Of a DNA stretch of 64,000 nt, positions 38,131 through 47,346 are shown in pieces (the stretch's first letter is position 1; the number at the start of each line of letters is the position of its first letter). Position numbers and translations under genes: made by a program. The notes below the pieces were generated by a model. That model was not told where the DNA came from. It saw nothing but the letters and a program-made list of their open reading frames with translations, and made no database searches. The stretch spans positions 372,001 to 436,000 of the forward strand of contig NZ_SNXY01000009.1 of the NCBI RefSeq assembly GCF_004362745.1, given 5' to 3'. Source of the stretch: Oharaeibacter diazotrophicus (lineage in GTDB: Bacteria; Pseudomonadota; Alphaproteobacteria; Rhizobiales; Pleomorphomonadaceae).

Positions 38131-38651
38131 GCGCGCCGCCGGCCCTCGAACCGACGGTCCACGCCGGCGCGATCCTGATCGGCGACGTCGGCATCCTGAT
38201 CCGCGGCCCCTCGGGCTCCGGCAAGAGCGCCCTCGCCCTCGCGCTGATCGAGCGAGCGCGGCAGCGTGGCCGGCTCGGCGCGCTCGTCGCCGACGACCGG
38301 GTGATCCTCGCGGTGCACGGCGGCCGGCTCGTCGCCCGGGCGCCGGCGACGATCGCCGGTCTGGTCGAGCGGCGCGGCCGCGGCATCGAGGCGCGGGACC
38401 ACGAGCCCGCCTGCGTCGTCCGGCTGGTCGTCGACCTCGTCGAGACGGTGGAGCGGATGCCCGAGCCCGATGCCTTCGCCACCGCGATCCTCGGGGTCGC
38501 GCTGGCGCGCCAGCCGGTGCCGGCGCGGAGCCTCGCGGTGGCAGTTCCGCTGGTGGAGGCCGCGATTTCGCCCGACCCGCGCCGACCGCAACGCGAAACC
38601 GCATTGCAGCACGGAACCGAAAAGCTCTTGCGCTCGCAACGCGACTGGTGA
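38127..38651 (+). CDS. hprK: HPr kinase/phosphorylase, short form
   Basis: A 174-residue HprK lacking the N-terminal domain of Gram-positive enzymes, as usual for alphaproteobacteria. GTG at 38127 overlaps the chvG stop (GTGA). The P-loop is GPSGSGKS at residues 27-34, followed by LVADDRVILAVHGGRLVA and GRGIEARD-like GIEARDHEPACVVRLVVDLVE. The enzyme phosphorylates a serine of HPr, found two genes downstream. The C-terminal 20 residues are variable. It is part of the conserved chvI-chvG-hprK-EIIA-HPr unit. Confidence 0.93.
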   Translation: MSAPPALEPTVHAGAILIGDVGILIRGPSGSGKSALALALIERARQRGRLGALVADDRVILAVHGGRLVARAPATIAGLVERRGRGIEARDHEPACVVRLVVDLVETVERMPEPDAFATAILGVALARQPVPARSLAVAVPLVEAAISPDPRRPQRETALQHGTEKLLRSQRDW

Positions 38652-38739
38652 AGATGGGCGTCCGTTCCGGCCGGCGGCCGGACGCCCGACCGTGGTCCCG
38701 CACCCGGCACGGGTCTCTTGGGGGAGACGGACGGACAGA

Positions 38740-39141
38740 ATGATAGGCTTGGTTCTCGTGACCCACGGGCGTCTCGCGGACGAATTCCGCGCCGCGCTCG
38801 AGCACGTCGTGGGTCCGCAGTCCAACCTGGAGACGATCTGCATCGGCCCCGAGGACGACATGGAACAGCGGCGGCACGACATCATCGCCGCGGTGGGCCG
38901 TGTCGACGAGGGCCAGGGCGTCGTCGTCCTGACCGACATGTTCGGCGGCACGCCGTCCAACCTCGCCATATCGGTGATGGACAGTGGCGAAATCGAGGTG
39001 ATCGCCGGCGTGAACCTTCCGATGCTGGTCAAGCTCGCCAGCGTGCGCATCGACAAGCCGCTGGCCGCCGCGGTCACCGACGCCCGCGACGCCGGCCGCA
39101 AGTACATCAGCGTCGCGAGCCAGGTGCTCTCCGGACAATGA
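38740..39141 (+). CDS. PTS system EIIA component, mannose type
   Basis: A 133-residue EIIA domain of the mannose/fructose class. The phosphorylated His is H9 in LVLVTHGRLADEF. VVVLTDMFGGTPSNLAISVM is the other conserved block. There is no EIIB or EIIC in the neighbourhood, so the protein most likely belongs to a regulatory phosphorelay rather than sugar uptake, as in other Hyphomicrobiales. An 88-base gap separates it from hprK; its stop overlaps the HPr ATG. The gene is often labelled manX or EIIA-Man; I leave the symbol blank. Confidence 0.92.
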   Translation: MIGLVLVTHGRLADEFRAALEHVVGPQSNLETICIGPEDDMEQRRHDIIAAVGRVDEGQGVVVLTDMFGGTPSNLAISVMDSGEIEVIAGVNLPMLVKLASVRIDKPLAAAVTDARDAGRKYISVASQVLSGQ

Positions 39142-39425
39142 CCGACACGACCGGCGCGCTCGTCGCGGACCTTCCGATCGTCAACCGCAAGGGCCTGCAC
39201 GCCCGTGCCTCGGCCAAGTTCGTCCAGCTGGTCGACCGCTTCGACGCCGAGGTCACCGTCTCGCGCGACGGTCAGAGCGTGTCCGGCACCTCGATCATGG
39301 GCCTGATGATGCTCGGCGCCGGCATCGGCTGCAGCATCACGGTCGCCTGCTCCGGCCCCGAAGCCGAGGCCGCCATGGCCGCGATCGTCGAGCTCGTCGG
39401 CAGCCGCTTCGGCGAGGACGAATAG
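39138..39425 (+). CDS. Phosphocarrier protein HPr
   Basis: A 95-residue HPr. The PTS phosphorylation site is H21 in KGLHARASAKFVQ and the regulatory serine is S52 in GTSIMGLMML, the target of HprK, so both input routes are preserved. ATG at 39138 overlaps the EIIA stop (ATGA). With hprK and EIIA in the same operon it forms a nitrogen/carbon phosphorelay; enzyme I (PtsP) is not in the window. It converges on the HWE kinase gene with 16 bases between. Confidence 0.95.
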   Translation: MTDTTGALVADLPIVNRKGLHARASAKFVQLVDRFDAEVTVSRDGQSVSGTSIMGLMMLGAGIGCSITVACSGPEAEAAMAAIVELVGSRFGEDE

Positions 39426-39441
39426 CGTCGACCTACCGCGG

Positions 39442-41064
39442 TCACGCCGCTCCGGCGGTGGCGCGGAAGTCGATCTCCACCACGAGCCGGCCGTCCTCGG
39501 CGGTCCGCGTCCAGGTCCCCGAGAGCTGGCCGGTCACCAGCGCGTCGATCAGCCGCGTGCCGAAGCCGGCCCGGATGGGCGTCTCCGGCAGCACGATGTC
39601 GCGCTCGGACCAGACCAGACGGATCCGCCCGCCCTCCGCCGTCCAGGTCACCGCGAGATGGCCGTCGCCGGAGAGCGCGCCGTATTTCAGCGCGTTGGTG
39701 GCGAGTTCGTGCAGCACGAGGCCGACGGCGTAGGCGCGGTCGTCGTCGAGGTCGACGTCGGGACCGGACGTCTCGACGCGCTCGCCCGCCGCCGCGCCGA
39801 CCTGCCCGAGTTCGCTGCCGACCAGTTCGGCCAGCGAGGTGTGGTCGCGGTGCGAGGCGACCAGGAGGTCCTGCGCCGCGGCCATCGCCTGCAGCCGGCC
39901 GCCGAAGGCGTCGAGGAAGGCCGGCAGGTCCGGCGCCGCCCGGCCGGTCAGCCGCGCGATCGACTGGATCCGGCCGATCGCGTTCTTGAGGCGATGGCGC
40001 ATCTCCTGGAGCACGAGGTCCTTCTCGGCCGCCGCCCGCCGTTCCGTCTCCGACAGGGCCGCCGCGGCGGCGAGTTCGCGCGCCTGGGCGCGGCCCGACC
40101 ACAGTACGAGCGCGGCGAGGCCGAAGCCCATCGCCAGCACCACCGCCGCGGGATCGAACGCCTCGCTCGCCCCGCCGGGTGCGACCGCGAGCGACAGGTG
40201 GAGGGCGCGGCCGGCGACGTCGATGCTGCGGACGTAGGCGCCGCGGAAGGCCTCGTCCGGGGCATTGGCGAACATCACCCCGCCGGTACGGCCGTCGCGC
40301 AGGCGCATCAGGAGGGCGATCGGCGACACGCGGTCCTGGGCGCGCCGCATCAGGTCGCCGGCCCGGAAGGGGGCGTAGACGAAGCCGAGGATCGGCCCGC
40401 GGCCGGCGACGCCCGCCGCCGGGCGGGCGAACACCGGCACGTAGATCAGGAAACCGGTCTGGCGGCGGGCGTCGATCTCCTGGACGAGGTGCACCGGCCC
40501 CGAGGCCCGCGCCTCGTTGGCGCTCCAGGCCTCCGCCATCGCCTTGCGGCGGACCGGCTCGCTCCACATGTCGAAGCCGAGCGCCGCGGCGTTGCGGCCG
40601 TCCTGAGGCTCGAGCAGTACGATCGGGAAGCGCATCTCCTGGTCCGTCGCCGGCCAGGGCTCGACGTGCCGGCCGTAGTTCGCCGCGAGCCGCGCGGTCG
40701 CCGCCGCCGGATCGGCGGCGGGCACCGCCATCGCGAAACCGACGCCCTGGATGCCGGGGATGCGGTGCTCGACGTCGACGGCACCGAGGAAGCGCCGCAG
40801 TGCGTCGCGGTCGACCTTGCCGCCGGCGGCGTCGAAGAAGCCGGCGGCGGCGCGCAGCAGGTTGACGTGCTCGCGGATGCGGGATTCCAGCCGGCTGGCG
40901 GCCTGCCCGAGCAGCGCGGTGCGCCGGACGTCGTCGGCGCCGCGGATGGCGTCGGCCATGTAGACGGACAGCGCCAGCACGGCGAGCGCGACCAGATAGG
41001 TCGCGACCGGGGCCCGCCGGCGCCGGCGGGCGTCGCCTCCTTCGTGCGCGGTCGGCGTCGTCAC
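39442..41064 (-). CDS. CHASE-domain sensor kinase of the HWE family
   Basis: A 540-residue membrane kinase. GTG at 41064 has a GGGGAGG-rich site upstream. Order: a membrane helix (about residues 20-38), an extracytoplasmic CHASE domain (about 60-290, with VDVEHRIPGIQGVGFAMAVP and VYAPFRAGDLM), a second helix (about 305-325), a short coiled coil and a kinase core. The phospho-His is H357 in LQEMRHRLKNAIGRIQSIA. The ATP domain has LVLHELATNALKYGALS and the W-x-E motif in LVWSERD, the hallmark of HWE kinases. CHASE ligands can be cytokinin-like or other small molecules; none is implied here. No response regulator lies next to it. Confidence 0.9.
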   Translation of the reverse strand: MTTPTAHEGGDARRRRRAPVATYLVALAVLALSVYMADAIRGADDVRRTALLGQAASRLESRIREHVNLLRAAAGFFDAAGGKVDRDALRRFLGAVDVEHRIPGIQGVGFAMAVPAADPAAATARLAANYGRHVEPWPATDQEMRFPIVLLEPQDGRNAAALGFDMWSEPVRRKAMAEAWSANEARASGPVHLVQEIDARRQTGFLIYVPVFARPAAGVAGRGPILGFVYAPFRAGDLMRRAQDRVSPIALLMRLRDGRTGGVMFANAPDEAFRGAYVRSIDVAGRALHLSLAVAPGGASEAFDPAAVVLAMGFGLAALVLWSGRAQARELAAAAALSETERRAAAEKDLVLQEMRHRLKNAIGRIQSIARLTGRAAPDLPAFLDAFGGRLQAMAAAQDLLVASHRDHTSLAELVGSELGQVGAAAGERVETSGPDVDLDDDRAYAVGLVLHELATNALKYGALSGDGHLAVTWTAEGGRIRLVWSERDIVLPETPIRAGFGTRLIDALVTGQLSGTWTRTAEDGRLVVEIDFRATAGAA

Positions 41065-41168
41065 GATGCCGTCGCCCCCCTCCCCCGTCGTCTCCCCCAC
41101 CGGGCCGGGCACCCGACGCAGCCCCGGCCCTCCCCTCGCGACCGGCGGCGCCCGGCGCTCGCCCCGCC

Positions 41169-43028
41169 TCAGCGCCGTCCGAACAGCCGCTCGATGTCCC
41201 CCAGCTTCAACTCTACGAAGGTCGGCCGGCCGTGGTTGCACTGGCCGGACGACGGCGTCGCCTCCATCTCGCGCAAGAGCGCGTCCATCTCCTCGACGCG
41301 CAGACGCCGGCCGGCGCGCACCGAGCCGTGGCAGGCCATGGTGGCGGCGACGTGGTCGAGCCGCTCGGCGAGCCGGGTCGCCTGATCCCATTCGGCGAGG
41401 TCGTCGGCGAGGTCGCGCACCAGCGCGGCGGCGTCGATCCGGCCGAGCAGCGCCGGCACTTCGCGCACGGCGACGGCGCCGGGGCCGAACGACTCGACCA
41501 CGAGGCCGAGGGCGGCGAGTTCGTCGGCGCGGGCGAGCAGGCGGTCGACGTCCTCCTCGGCCATGTCGACGACCTCGGGGATCAGCAGCATCTGCGTCGT
41601 CACGCCCGCCGCCATCTGCGCCTTCAGCCGCTCGTAGACCAGCCGCTCGTGGGCGGCGTGCTGGTCGACGATGACGAGGCCGTCGGTGGTCTGGGCGACG
41701 ATGTAGGTCTCGTGGACCTGGGCGCGCGGAGCGCCGAGCGGACGGGCGAGCCGGTCGGGCGAGGGTTCGGCGGCATCGGCGCGGGCGTCGGCCGAGACGG
41801 CGCCGGCGACAGCGTCGAAGCGCGGCTGCACCGGGTTGGCGAAGCCGGCTGGGCGCACCTCGGTCGGCAGCGGCCGTTCCGGCGCCGAGCGCCAGTCGAA
41901 GGCGGCGGCCGGCCGCGACGACCACGACAGCGCCGATCCCGGCCGGCGCGCGCCGGAGGCGACCGGCGGCGGATCGGCGGCGATCGCCTCGGCGAGGGCG
42001 TCGAGCGTGGCGGCGCCGTGGGTCGACGAGGCGCGGTGGCCGGCGAGCGCGTGGGCCTGCCGCAGCGCGCCGACGATCAGGCCGCGCACGAGGCCGGGAT
42101 CGCGGAAGCGGACGTCGGCCTTGGTCGGGTGGACATTGACGTCGACCTCGTGCGGGTCGATCTCGAGGTAGAGCGCCACGGCGGGATAGCGGTCGCGCGC
42201 CATCACGTCGGCGTAGCCGGCGCGGACGGCGCCGAGCAGCAGCTTGTCCTGCACCGGCCGGCCGTTGACGAAGAGATACTGCGCCAGCGAGTTGGCCTTC
42301 TGGAAGGTGCCGAGACCGGCGAGGCCGGAGAGGCGCACGCCCTCGCGCACCGCCTCGATCGGGATGGCGTTCTCGGCGAACTCCCGCCCCATCACCTGAC
42401 CGATCCGCACCGCCGGATCGCCGTTCCGGACCGCCGGATAATCGAGCGGCGCGCGGTCGGCGCCGGCGATCTCGAAGCGCACCGCCGGGTGGGCGAGCGC
42501 GAGGCGCTTGACGATCTCGGTGGCGGCGCCGGCCTCGGCGCGGTCGGTCTTCAGGAACTTCAGCCGCGCCGGCGTCGCGAAGAACAGGTTTCGGACCTCG
42601 ACGCGGGTGCCGGCGGCGAGCGCGACCGGCCGCGGGCCGTCCTTGGCGCCGCCGGAGACGGTCAGGCCCCAGCCGTGCGGCTCGTCGGCGTGGCGCGTCT
42701 CGATCGCGAGTTCGGCGACCGAGCCGATCGAGGGCAGCGCCTCGCCGCGAAAGCCGAGGGTGCGGATGTCGAGGAGGTCATCCTCGCGCAGCTTCGAGGT
42801 GCAGTGGCGCTCGACCGCGAGTTCGAGATCGGGCCGCGTCATGCCGGCGCCGTCGTCGGCGACGCGGATCAGCGTCTTGCCGCCGCCCGCGGTCACGACC
42901 TCGATCCGGCGCGCGCCGGCGTCGAGCGCGTTCTCCACCAGCTCCTTGACGACGCTGGCGGGACGCTCGATCACCTCGCCGGCGGCGATGCGGTTGATCG
43001 TGGACTCGGAAAGCTGACGGACTGCCAT
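41169..43028 (-). CDS. mutL: DNA mismatch repair protein MutL
   Basis: A 619-residue MutL. The ATPase domain has [34 protein letters not shown] and [15 protein letters not shown]. The C-terminal domain keeps the endonuclease motif [12 protein letters not shown], plus [10 protein letters not shown] and [12 protein letters not shown], so it should be a nicking MutL, as expected in a species without MutH. A Pro/Ala/Arg-rich linker (about residues 335-430) joins the domains. ATG at 43028 gives the standard [19 protein letters not shown] start. Divergent from the HAD gene with a 141-base gap. Confidence 0.97.
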   Translation of the reverse strand: MAVRQLSESTINRIAAGEVIERPASVVKELVENALDAGARRIEVVTAGGGKTLIRVADDGAGMTRPDLELAVERHCTSKLREDDLLDIRTLGFRGEALPSIGSVAELAIETRHADEPHGWGLTVSGGAKDGPRPVALAAGTRVEVRNLFFATPARLKFLKTDRAEAGAATEIVKRLALAHPAVRFEIAGADRAPLDYPAVRNGDPAVRIGQVMGREFAENAIPIEAVREGVRLSGLAGLGTFQKANSLAQYLFVNGRPVQDKLLLGAVRAGYADVMARDRYPAVALYLEIDPHEVDVNVHPTKADVRFRDPGLVRGLIVGALRQAHALAGHRASSTHGAATLDALAEAIAADPPPVASGARRPGSALSWSSRPAAAFDWRSAPERPLPTEVRPAGFANPVQPRFDAVAGAVSADARADAAEPSPDRLARPLGAPRAQVHETYIVAQTTDGLVIVDQHAAHERLVYERLKAQMAAGVTTQMLLIPEVVDMAEEDVDRLLARADELAALGLVVESFGPGAVAVREVPALLGRIDAAALVRDLADDLAEWDQATRLAERLDHVAATMACHGSVRAGRRLRVEEMDALLREMEATPSSGQCNHGRPTFVELKLGDIERLFGRR

Positions 43029-43169
43029 TGCGACCCCGGTTGGAGGCTGGCCGCGGATCATGCCGGATTCGAGGCGGCGGCGGAACGGGCGGCGCAGCGC
43101 TTCCCCCAGCCGCGTCCGCGGCGACCCCGGCTTGACCCGAAGCCGCGCGCATTCTACCCGTCGGCGATC

Positions 43170-44033
43170 ATGAAGACAGTCACGCTCGTTCCCGGCCTCT
43201 CCGTCCTCGCCGATCGCTACCGCGCCGTCGTCTGCGACGTCTGGGGCGTGCTCCACAACGGCGTCGTCGGCTATGGCGAGGCGGGCGAGGCGCTCCGCCG
43301 CTTCCGCGCCGACGGCCGGCCGGTGGTGCTGCTCACCAACGCGCCGCGCCCGGCGTACGAGGTCGAGGCGATCCTGGCCCGGTTCGGGATCCCGCGCGAC
43401 GCCTACGACTGCATCGTCACCTCGGGCGACGCCTGCCGCGGCCATCTGAAGCGCGAGGGCGCGGTCCGGGTGCTGCACCTCGGCCCGCCGCGCGACCTGC
43501 CGCTGTTCGAGGGCCTGAAGCTCGACCTCGTCGGCGAGGAGGAGGCCGAACTCGTCGTCTGCACGGGCCTCTTCGACGACGACACCGAGACCGCCGAGGA
43601 CTATCGCGCCCTGCTCGGCCGCTGCCTCGCGCGCGGACTGCGGATGTTCTGCGCCAACCCGGACATCGTGGTCGAGCGCGGCGACCGGCTGATCTACTGC
43701 GCCGGCGCGATCGCCCAACTCTACGACGATATGGGCGGGGAGACGGTGATGTTCGGCAAGCCGCACAAGCCGGTCTACGACATCGCCCTCGAGACGGTGG
43801 CCGAGATCGCCGGCGAGCCGATCGCCCACCACGACGTGCTGGCGATCGGCGACGCGCTGCCGACCGACGTCAAGGGTGCCTGGGGCCAGGGCTTGCCGGT
43901 TCTGATGGTGACGGCCGGCATCCACGCCGCCGACTTCGGGCCGGCCGACGCGCCGGATCCGGCGGCGGTCGCCAAGCGGCTCGCGATCGAGGGGCTGGAG
44001 ATCACGGCGGCGGTGCCGCGTCTCGTCTGGTGA
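43170..44033 (+). CDS. HAD hydrolase of the TIGR01459 type (NagD-like)
   Basis: A 287-residue HAD-IIA hydrolase similar to the sugar-phosphatase-like group annotated as TIGR01459. The N-terminal block is [13 protein letters not shown], where the first Asp of the usual D-x-D is present and the second is replaced by Trp-Gly, a feature of this family. Others: [23 protein letters not shown] and [18 protein letters not shown]. The activity of the family is not established, and the motif change may mean different or no catalysis. ATG at 43170 is divergent from mutL. Confidence 0.88.
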   Translation: MKTVTLVPGLSVLADRYRAVVCDVWGVLHNGVVGYGEAGEALRRFRADGRPVVLLTNAPRPAYEVEAILARFGIPRDAYDCIVTSGDACRGHLKREGAVRVLHLGPPRDLPLFEGLKLDLVGEEEAELVVCTGLFDDDTETAEDYRALLGRCLARGLRMFCANPDIVVERGDRLIYCAGAIAQLYDDMGGETVMFGKPHKPVYDIALETVAEIAGEPIAHHDVLAIGDALPTDVKGAWGQGLPVLMVTAGIHAADFGPADAPDPAAVAKRLAIEGLEITAAVPRLVW

Positions 44034-44075
44034 GGCGGGCGCCCGGGCGGGCGCACCGTCGACGGCGCGCCGCGG

Positions 44076-44720
44076 TCAGGCCAGCAGCGCGTCGATGTCG
44101 TCCTGGCTGACGCCCTCGCCCTTGAGCTGGGGGCCGTGCAGGATCAGTTCGCGGCGGCGGCGTTCCTCCGCGGTCTCCTCGTCGGGTGCCGGCGGCTGGT
44201 CGCTCGGCACCAGTTTCAGACGTTCCACCAACTGGCTGATGCGCGTGTCGAGGTGGTTCAGGGTCTGCACCACCTTGGAGATGCGCTGGCCGGTGATGTC
44301 CTGGAACGAGCAGGCCTCGAAGATCTCGACCACCTTGTCGTTGACCAGCGCCTGGAAGGCGTCCTGATCCGACGGGTCGGCGCCCATGATCTCCTCGGCC
44401 GCCGACATGATGGCGTTGGTGGCGGTCTCGGTAGCCTCGACGATGGCGTCGAGTTCGCGGCCGGCGGCGGGAATGCGGTCGTAGCGCATGTCCGCCAGCT
44501 TGATGTCGCCGATGTCCTTCTTCATCGAAGCGATCATGCCGGCCATCTCGCCGAGTTCGGCGTAGACGCTGACGTCGATCGGATGGATGTAGCTGCGCAG
44601 CGTGTCGGTCATGGCCTCGGCGAGGCGCATGACGTCCTCGAGCGAGATCTCCGCACCCTTGCGGTCGTTGCGCAGGTAGTCGATCACGCGAGCCATGTGC
44701 TCGGCGGTCATGTCGGCCAT
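44076..44720 (-). CDS. cheZ: Chemotaxis protein phosphatase CheZ
   Basis: A 214-residue CheZ, which speeds dephosphorylation of phospho-CheY. The catalytic pair D141 and Q145 sits in CSFQDITGQRISKVVQTL, and long amphipathic helices before it fit the four-helix bundle. The end, GVSQDDIDALLA, is the short C-terminal helix used to bind CheY. The upstream gene is cheY, 104 bases away on the same strand. The pair is apart from any main che cluster within this window. Confidence 0.93.
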   Translation of the reverse strand: MADMTAEHMARVIDYLRNDRKGAEISLEDVMRLAEAMTDTLRSYIHPIDVSVYAELGEMAGMIASMKKDIGDIKLADMRYDRIPAAGRELDAIVEATETATNAIMSAAEEIMGADPSDQDAFQALVNDKVVEIFEACSFQDITGQRISKVVQTLNHLDTRISQLVERLKLVPSDQPPAPDEETAEERRRRELILHGPQLKGEGVSQDDIDALLA

Positions 44721-44824
44721 GATAGGCAGTTCCCTCCGTTCCGGCGCGATCGGAGATCGCGCCGGCTACGCCCCCGTTTCCCCCCGGCGGGCCGTCGATC
44801 GCTGGGTCGCCGGGGCCGGCGGGC

Positions 44825-45208
44825 TCAGTCGCCGAACACGGCCTCGATCTTGCCCTTCAGCGTCTGCGCGTTGAACGGCTTGACGATGTAGTTGTTCACG
44901 CCCGCCTTCTTCGCCGCGATGACGTTCTCCGTCTTGGACTCGGCGGTCACCATGATGAAGGGCGTCTTGGCGAGGCTGGTGTCGGCACGGACCTGCTTCA
45001 GCAGCTCGTAGCCGGTCATGGGCTCCATGTTCCAGTCGGAGATGACGAGCCCGTAGCGGCGCTCGCGCATCTTGCCGAGGGCCTCGGTGCCGTCGGAGGC
45101 CTCGTCCACGTCCTCGAAACCCAGCTGCTTCAGCAGGTTCCGGATGATTCGGATCATGGTCTTGTAGTCGTCGACCACGAGAACCGGGATCGAAGTGTCC
45201 AGGGCCAT
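44825..45208 (-). CDS. cheY: Chemotaxis response regulator CheY
   Basis: A 127-residue single-domain receiver. The acid pocket is D13-D14, the phosphorylated residue D58 (GLVISDWNMEPM), and T88, Y107 and K110 complete the switch (VTAES, NNYIVKPF). It matches flagellar CheY closely, including NMEPMTGYELL. GGAG precedes the ATG. cheZ follows in the same operon. A near-perfect CtrA-type site lies about 130 bases upstream (45338-45352). Confidence 0.93.
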   Translation of the reverse strand: MALDTSIPVLVVDDYKTMIRIIRNLLKQLGFEDVDEASDGTEALGKMRERRYGLVISDWNMEPMTGYELLKQVRADTSLAKTPFIMVTAESKTENVIAAKKAGVNNYIVKPFNAQTLKGKIEAVFGD

Positions 45209-45337
45209 CGTCTACTCCAAACAAGGCGCGGCACGCCTCCGGCCGCGTTGACTTTGAGCCGTCATCTCTCGTCGCGCCGCATCCGTCCGTTTCCGGCGGA
45301 TACGCCCCGCTTCAGTTGCGACACTACGGTAAGGACC

Positions 45338-45352
45338 TGAAAAGTCGGTTAA
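45338..45352. promoter_or_regulatory. Candidate CtrA-type site upstream of cheY
   Basis: TGAA-AAGTCGG-TTAA matches the CtrA pattern TTAA-N7-TTAA with one mismatch. It lies about 130 bases upstream of cheY (minus) and about 155 bases upstream of the MaoC-like gene (plus). One mismatch in eight bases can occur by chance, but TTAA is rare in DNA this GC-rich. Confidence 0.35.
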
Positions 45353-45418
45353 TCCGGCGGGACCCTCGGAAAGACGTGAAACGGGGTCGCGAAAACCGCT
45401 CGTTCATCTCGTCGCATG

Positions 45419-45430
45419 GACCAATTGGTC
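45419..45430. repeat. Perfect 12-base palindrome upstream of the MaoC-like gene
   Basis: GACCAATTGGTC is self-complementary over all twelve bases and lies 75 bases before the hydratase ATG, in the intergenic region. It could be an operator, but no regulator gene is adjacent and a single site is weak evidence. Confidence 0.4.
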
Positions 45431-45505
45431 GGTTGCGCGGGGCCCGGCTCCGGCGCCATTCCTGGCGCGCGCCGGCGAGCGGGCGCTGGACGGAGAGACG
45501 AGACG

Positions 45506-45964
45506 ATGGCCTTCGCGGAGATCACCCAGTACTGCTTCGAGGACCTCGCGGTCGGCATGCGCGAGACCTACCTCAAGACCGTGATGGATTCCGACGTCAT
45601 CGGCTTCGCGCAGCTGTCCGGCGACCGCAATCCGATCCACCTGTCGGAGCATTTCGCCGCCCGCACCCGCTTCGGCGGCCGCATCGCGCACGGGCTCTAC
45701 ACCGCCAGCCTGATTTCGGCCGTGCTCGGCATGCGCCTGCCCGGTCCCGGCGCGGTCTATCTGTCGCAGACGCTGAACTTCAAGGCGCCGGTCAGGATCG
45801 GCGACGTCATCGCCGTGTCGGTCGAGGTGGTCGAACTGCTCGAGAAGGGCGCCCGCGCCCGCCTGCACTGCGAGGCCCGCGTCGACGCCGCCGTCGTCCT
45901 CGAGGGCGAGGCGATGGTCAAGGTGCCGCGCCGCGCCGAGATCGAGGCGATCGCGCGGGAGTGA
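45506..45964 (+). CDS. MaoC family (R)-specific enoyl-CoA hydratase
   Basis: A 152-residue hot-dog-fold hydratase, which adds water to trans-2-enoyl-CoA to give (R)-3-hydroxyacyl-CoA. The catalytic block AQLSGDRNPIHLSEHFA with Asp and His is intact, followed by FGGRIAHGLYTASLISA and LSQTLNFKAPVRIGD. ATG at 45506 has GGAGAGACG upstream; an ATG at 45416 would place a perfect 12-base palindrome inside the coding region. Such enzymes can feed polyhydroxyalkanoate synthesis or fatty-acid metabolism; the neighbours do not decide which. Confidence 0.9.
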   Translation: MAFAEITQYCFEDLAVGMRETYLKTVMDSDVIGFAQLSGDRNPIHLSEHFAARTRFGGRIAHGLYTASLISAVLGMRLPGPGAVYLSQTLNFKAPVRIGDVIAVSVEVVELLEKGARARLHCEARVDAAVVLEGEAMVKVPRRAEIEAIARE

Positions 45965-46098
45965 CGGCGCCCCCTCCCCTGCGCCGGCCGGCTTGACGGC
46001 CGGGCGGGTGCGGTGCGAGGGTCCGCCGCGCCGGACGCGACGTCCGGACACGGCCGGCCCTCCGGACCCGCCGTCCCCGCCGCAGTCGCATCGGATCC

Positions 46099-47097
46099 AT
46101 GCCGGGCTCGTCCTTCCTCGTCCACGACCTCGCCCTCGCCGACGGCGCCGCGGGTCTGCCGTCCGTCCTTTCCGGTGCGGTCGTCGCGATCGGCAACTTC
46201 GACGGCGTGCACCGCGGCCATCAGGCGGTGCTGGAGGCGGCGCGCGCCGAGGCCGACCGCCGCGGCGCGCCCGCCGTGGTGCTCACCTTCGAGCCGCACC
46301 CGCGCGACGTCTTCAAGCCCGACGAGAAGGTGTTCCGGCTGACCCCGCCGCACGTCAAGGCGCGGATCGCCGAGGCGCTCGGCTTCGACGGCCTCGTCAC
46401 CCTCGGTTTCGACCGCGCCCTCGCCGCCGTGCCGGCCGAGGACTTCGTCGCCGACGTGCTGGTGCGCCGGCTCGCCATCGTCGGCGTCGCGGTCGGCTGG
46501 AACTTCCACTTCGGCGCCCGCCGCGGCGGCACGCCGGACCGGCTCGCCGAACTCGGCGCGCTGGAGGGCTTCGCGGTCGAGATCGTGCAGCCCTTCGCCG
46601 ACGAGGGCGGCACGGCGGTGTCGTCGAGCCGGATCCGCGGCCTGATCGCGGACGGGGCGGTCGGCGAGGCCGCCGGCTTGCTCGGCTACCGCTGGTTCTT
46701 CGAGGGCACCGTGGTCGACGGCGACAAGCGCGGCCGCACCATCGGCTATCCCACGGCCAACGTCCGCCTACCCGCCGAGACCCGGCTCGCCCACGGCATC
46801 TACGCCGTGCTGATCGAGATCGACGGCGAGACCCGCCACGGCGTCGCCAGCTTCGGCCGCCGGCCGACCTTCGACAACGGCGCACCGGTGTTCGAGACCT
46901 ACGTGTTCGACTTCGCCGGCGACCTTTACGGCCGCACCGTCGCGGTCACGCCGGTGTCGTACCTCCGCCCGGAGATGCGCTTCGACGGCGTCGCCGCCCT
47001 GGTCGCGCAGATGGACCTCGACGCCGCCGAGGCCCGCACCCTGCTCGCCGCGCTCACGCCGCTCACCCCGCTCGACCGCGCCCTCCACTTCGCCTGA
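46099..47097 (+). CDS. ribF: Bifunctional riboflavin kinase / FAD synthetase
   Basis: A 332-residue RibF that turns riboflavin into FMN and FMN into FAD. The FAD synthetase half shows VVAIGNFDGVHRGHQAVL, LTFEPHPRDVF and SSSRIRGLIADG; the riboflavin kinase half shows GRTIGYPTANVRLP, GIYAVLIEI and HFDGVAAL-like FDGVAALVAQM. Length is normal. ATG at 46099 gives a 20-residue lead-in before the first motif. It stands upstream of ileS, an order shared with many bacteria (ribF-ileS-lspA). Confidence 0.97.
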   Translation: MPGSSFLVHDLALADGAAGLPSVLSGAVVAIGNFDGVHRGHQAVLEAARAEADRRGAPAVVLTFEPHPRDVFKPDEKVFRLTPPHVKARIAEALGFDGLVTLGFDRALAAVPAEDFVADVLVRRLAIVGVAVGWNFHFGARRGGTPDRLAELGALEGFAVEIVQPFADEGGTAVSSSRIRGLIADGAVGEAAGLLGYRWFFEGTVVDGDKRGRTIGYPTANVRLPAETRLAHGIYAVLIEIDGETRHGVASFGRRPTFDNGAPVFETYVFDFAGDLYGRTVAVTPVSYLRPEMRFDGVAALVAQMDLDAAEARTLLAALTPLTPLDRALHFA

Positions 47098-47346
47098 GGG
47101 CGGGGGCGGCGAGGCCGCGCGGTTTCCCCCTTCAATTCCCCGGCGGATCCCGCTAGAACCTCGCGCCATGTCGACTTCTCCGGTCGCCGCCCCGCGGCGT
47201 GTCCCGATCGCCCGAATTACCGGCCCGGCCCTCGCCGTCCGCGCCTGACCACGGGCGCGCGCCGAGGGTCCGGGATGCCGAACCCGTGCCGGCGACGCGA
47301 CATCCGCCGGCTCCACGACCGCCCTTCCGCCGGACGAGACCTTCCG
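47098..47346 (+). other. ileS leader region with a possible promoter and short open frame
   Basis: About 250 bases between ribF and ileS. GCTAGAAC at 47152-47159 matches the alphaproteobacterial housekeeping -10 pattern GCTANAWC exactly; the -35 is unclear (TTCAAT at 47131 is a weak candidate). A short frame at 47168-47248 (ATG to TGA, 26 codons, including two Ile codons close together) starts nine bases after that box. It could be a leader peptide, or chance. Confidence 0.4.

Noticed and set aside
36307..39138. A 943-codon minus-strand frame opposite chvG, hprK and the EIIA gene.
   Set aside because: Fully antisense to well-supported genes; low-complexity composition typical of third-position G/C bias.
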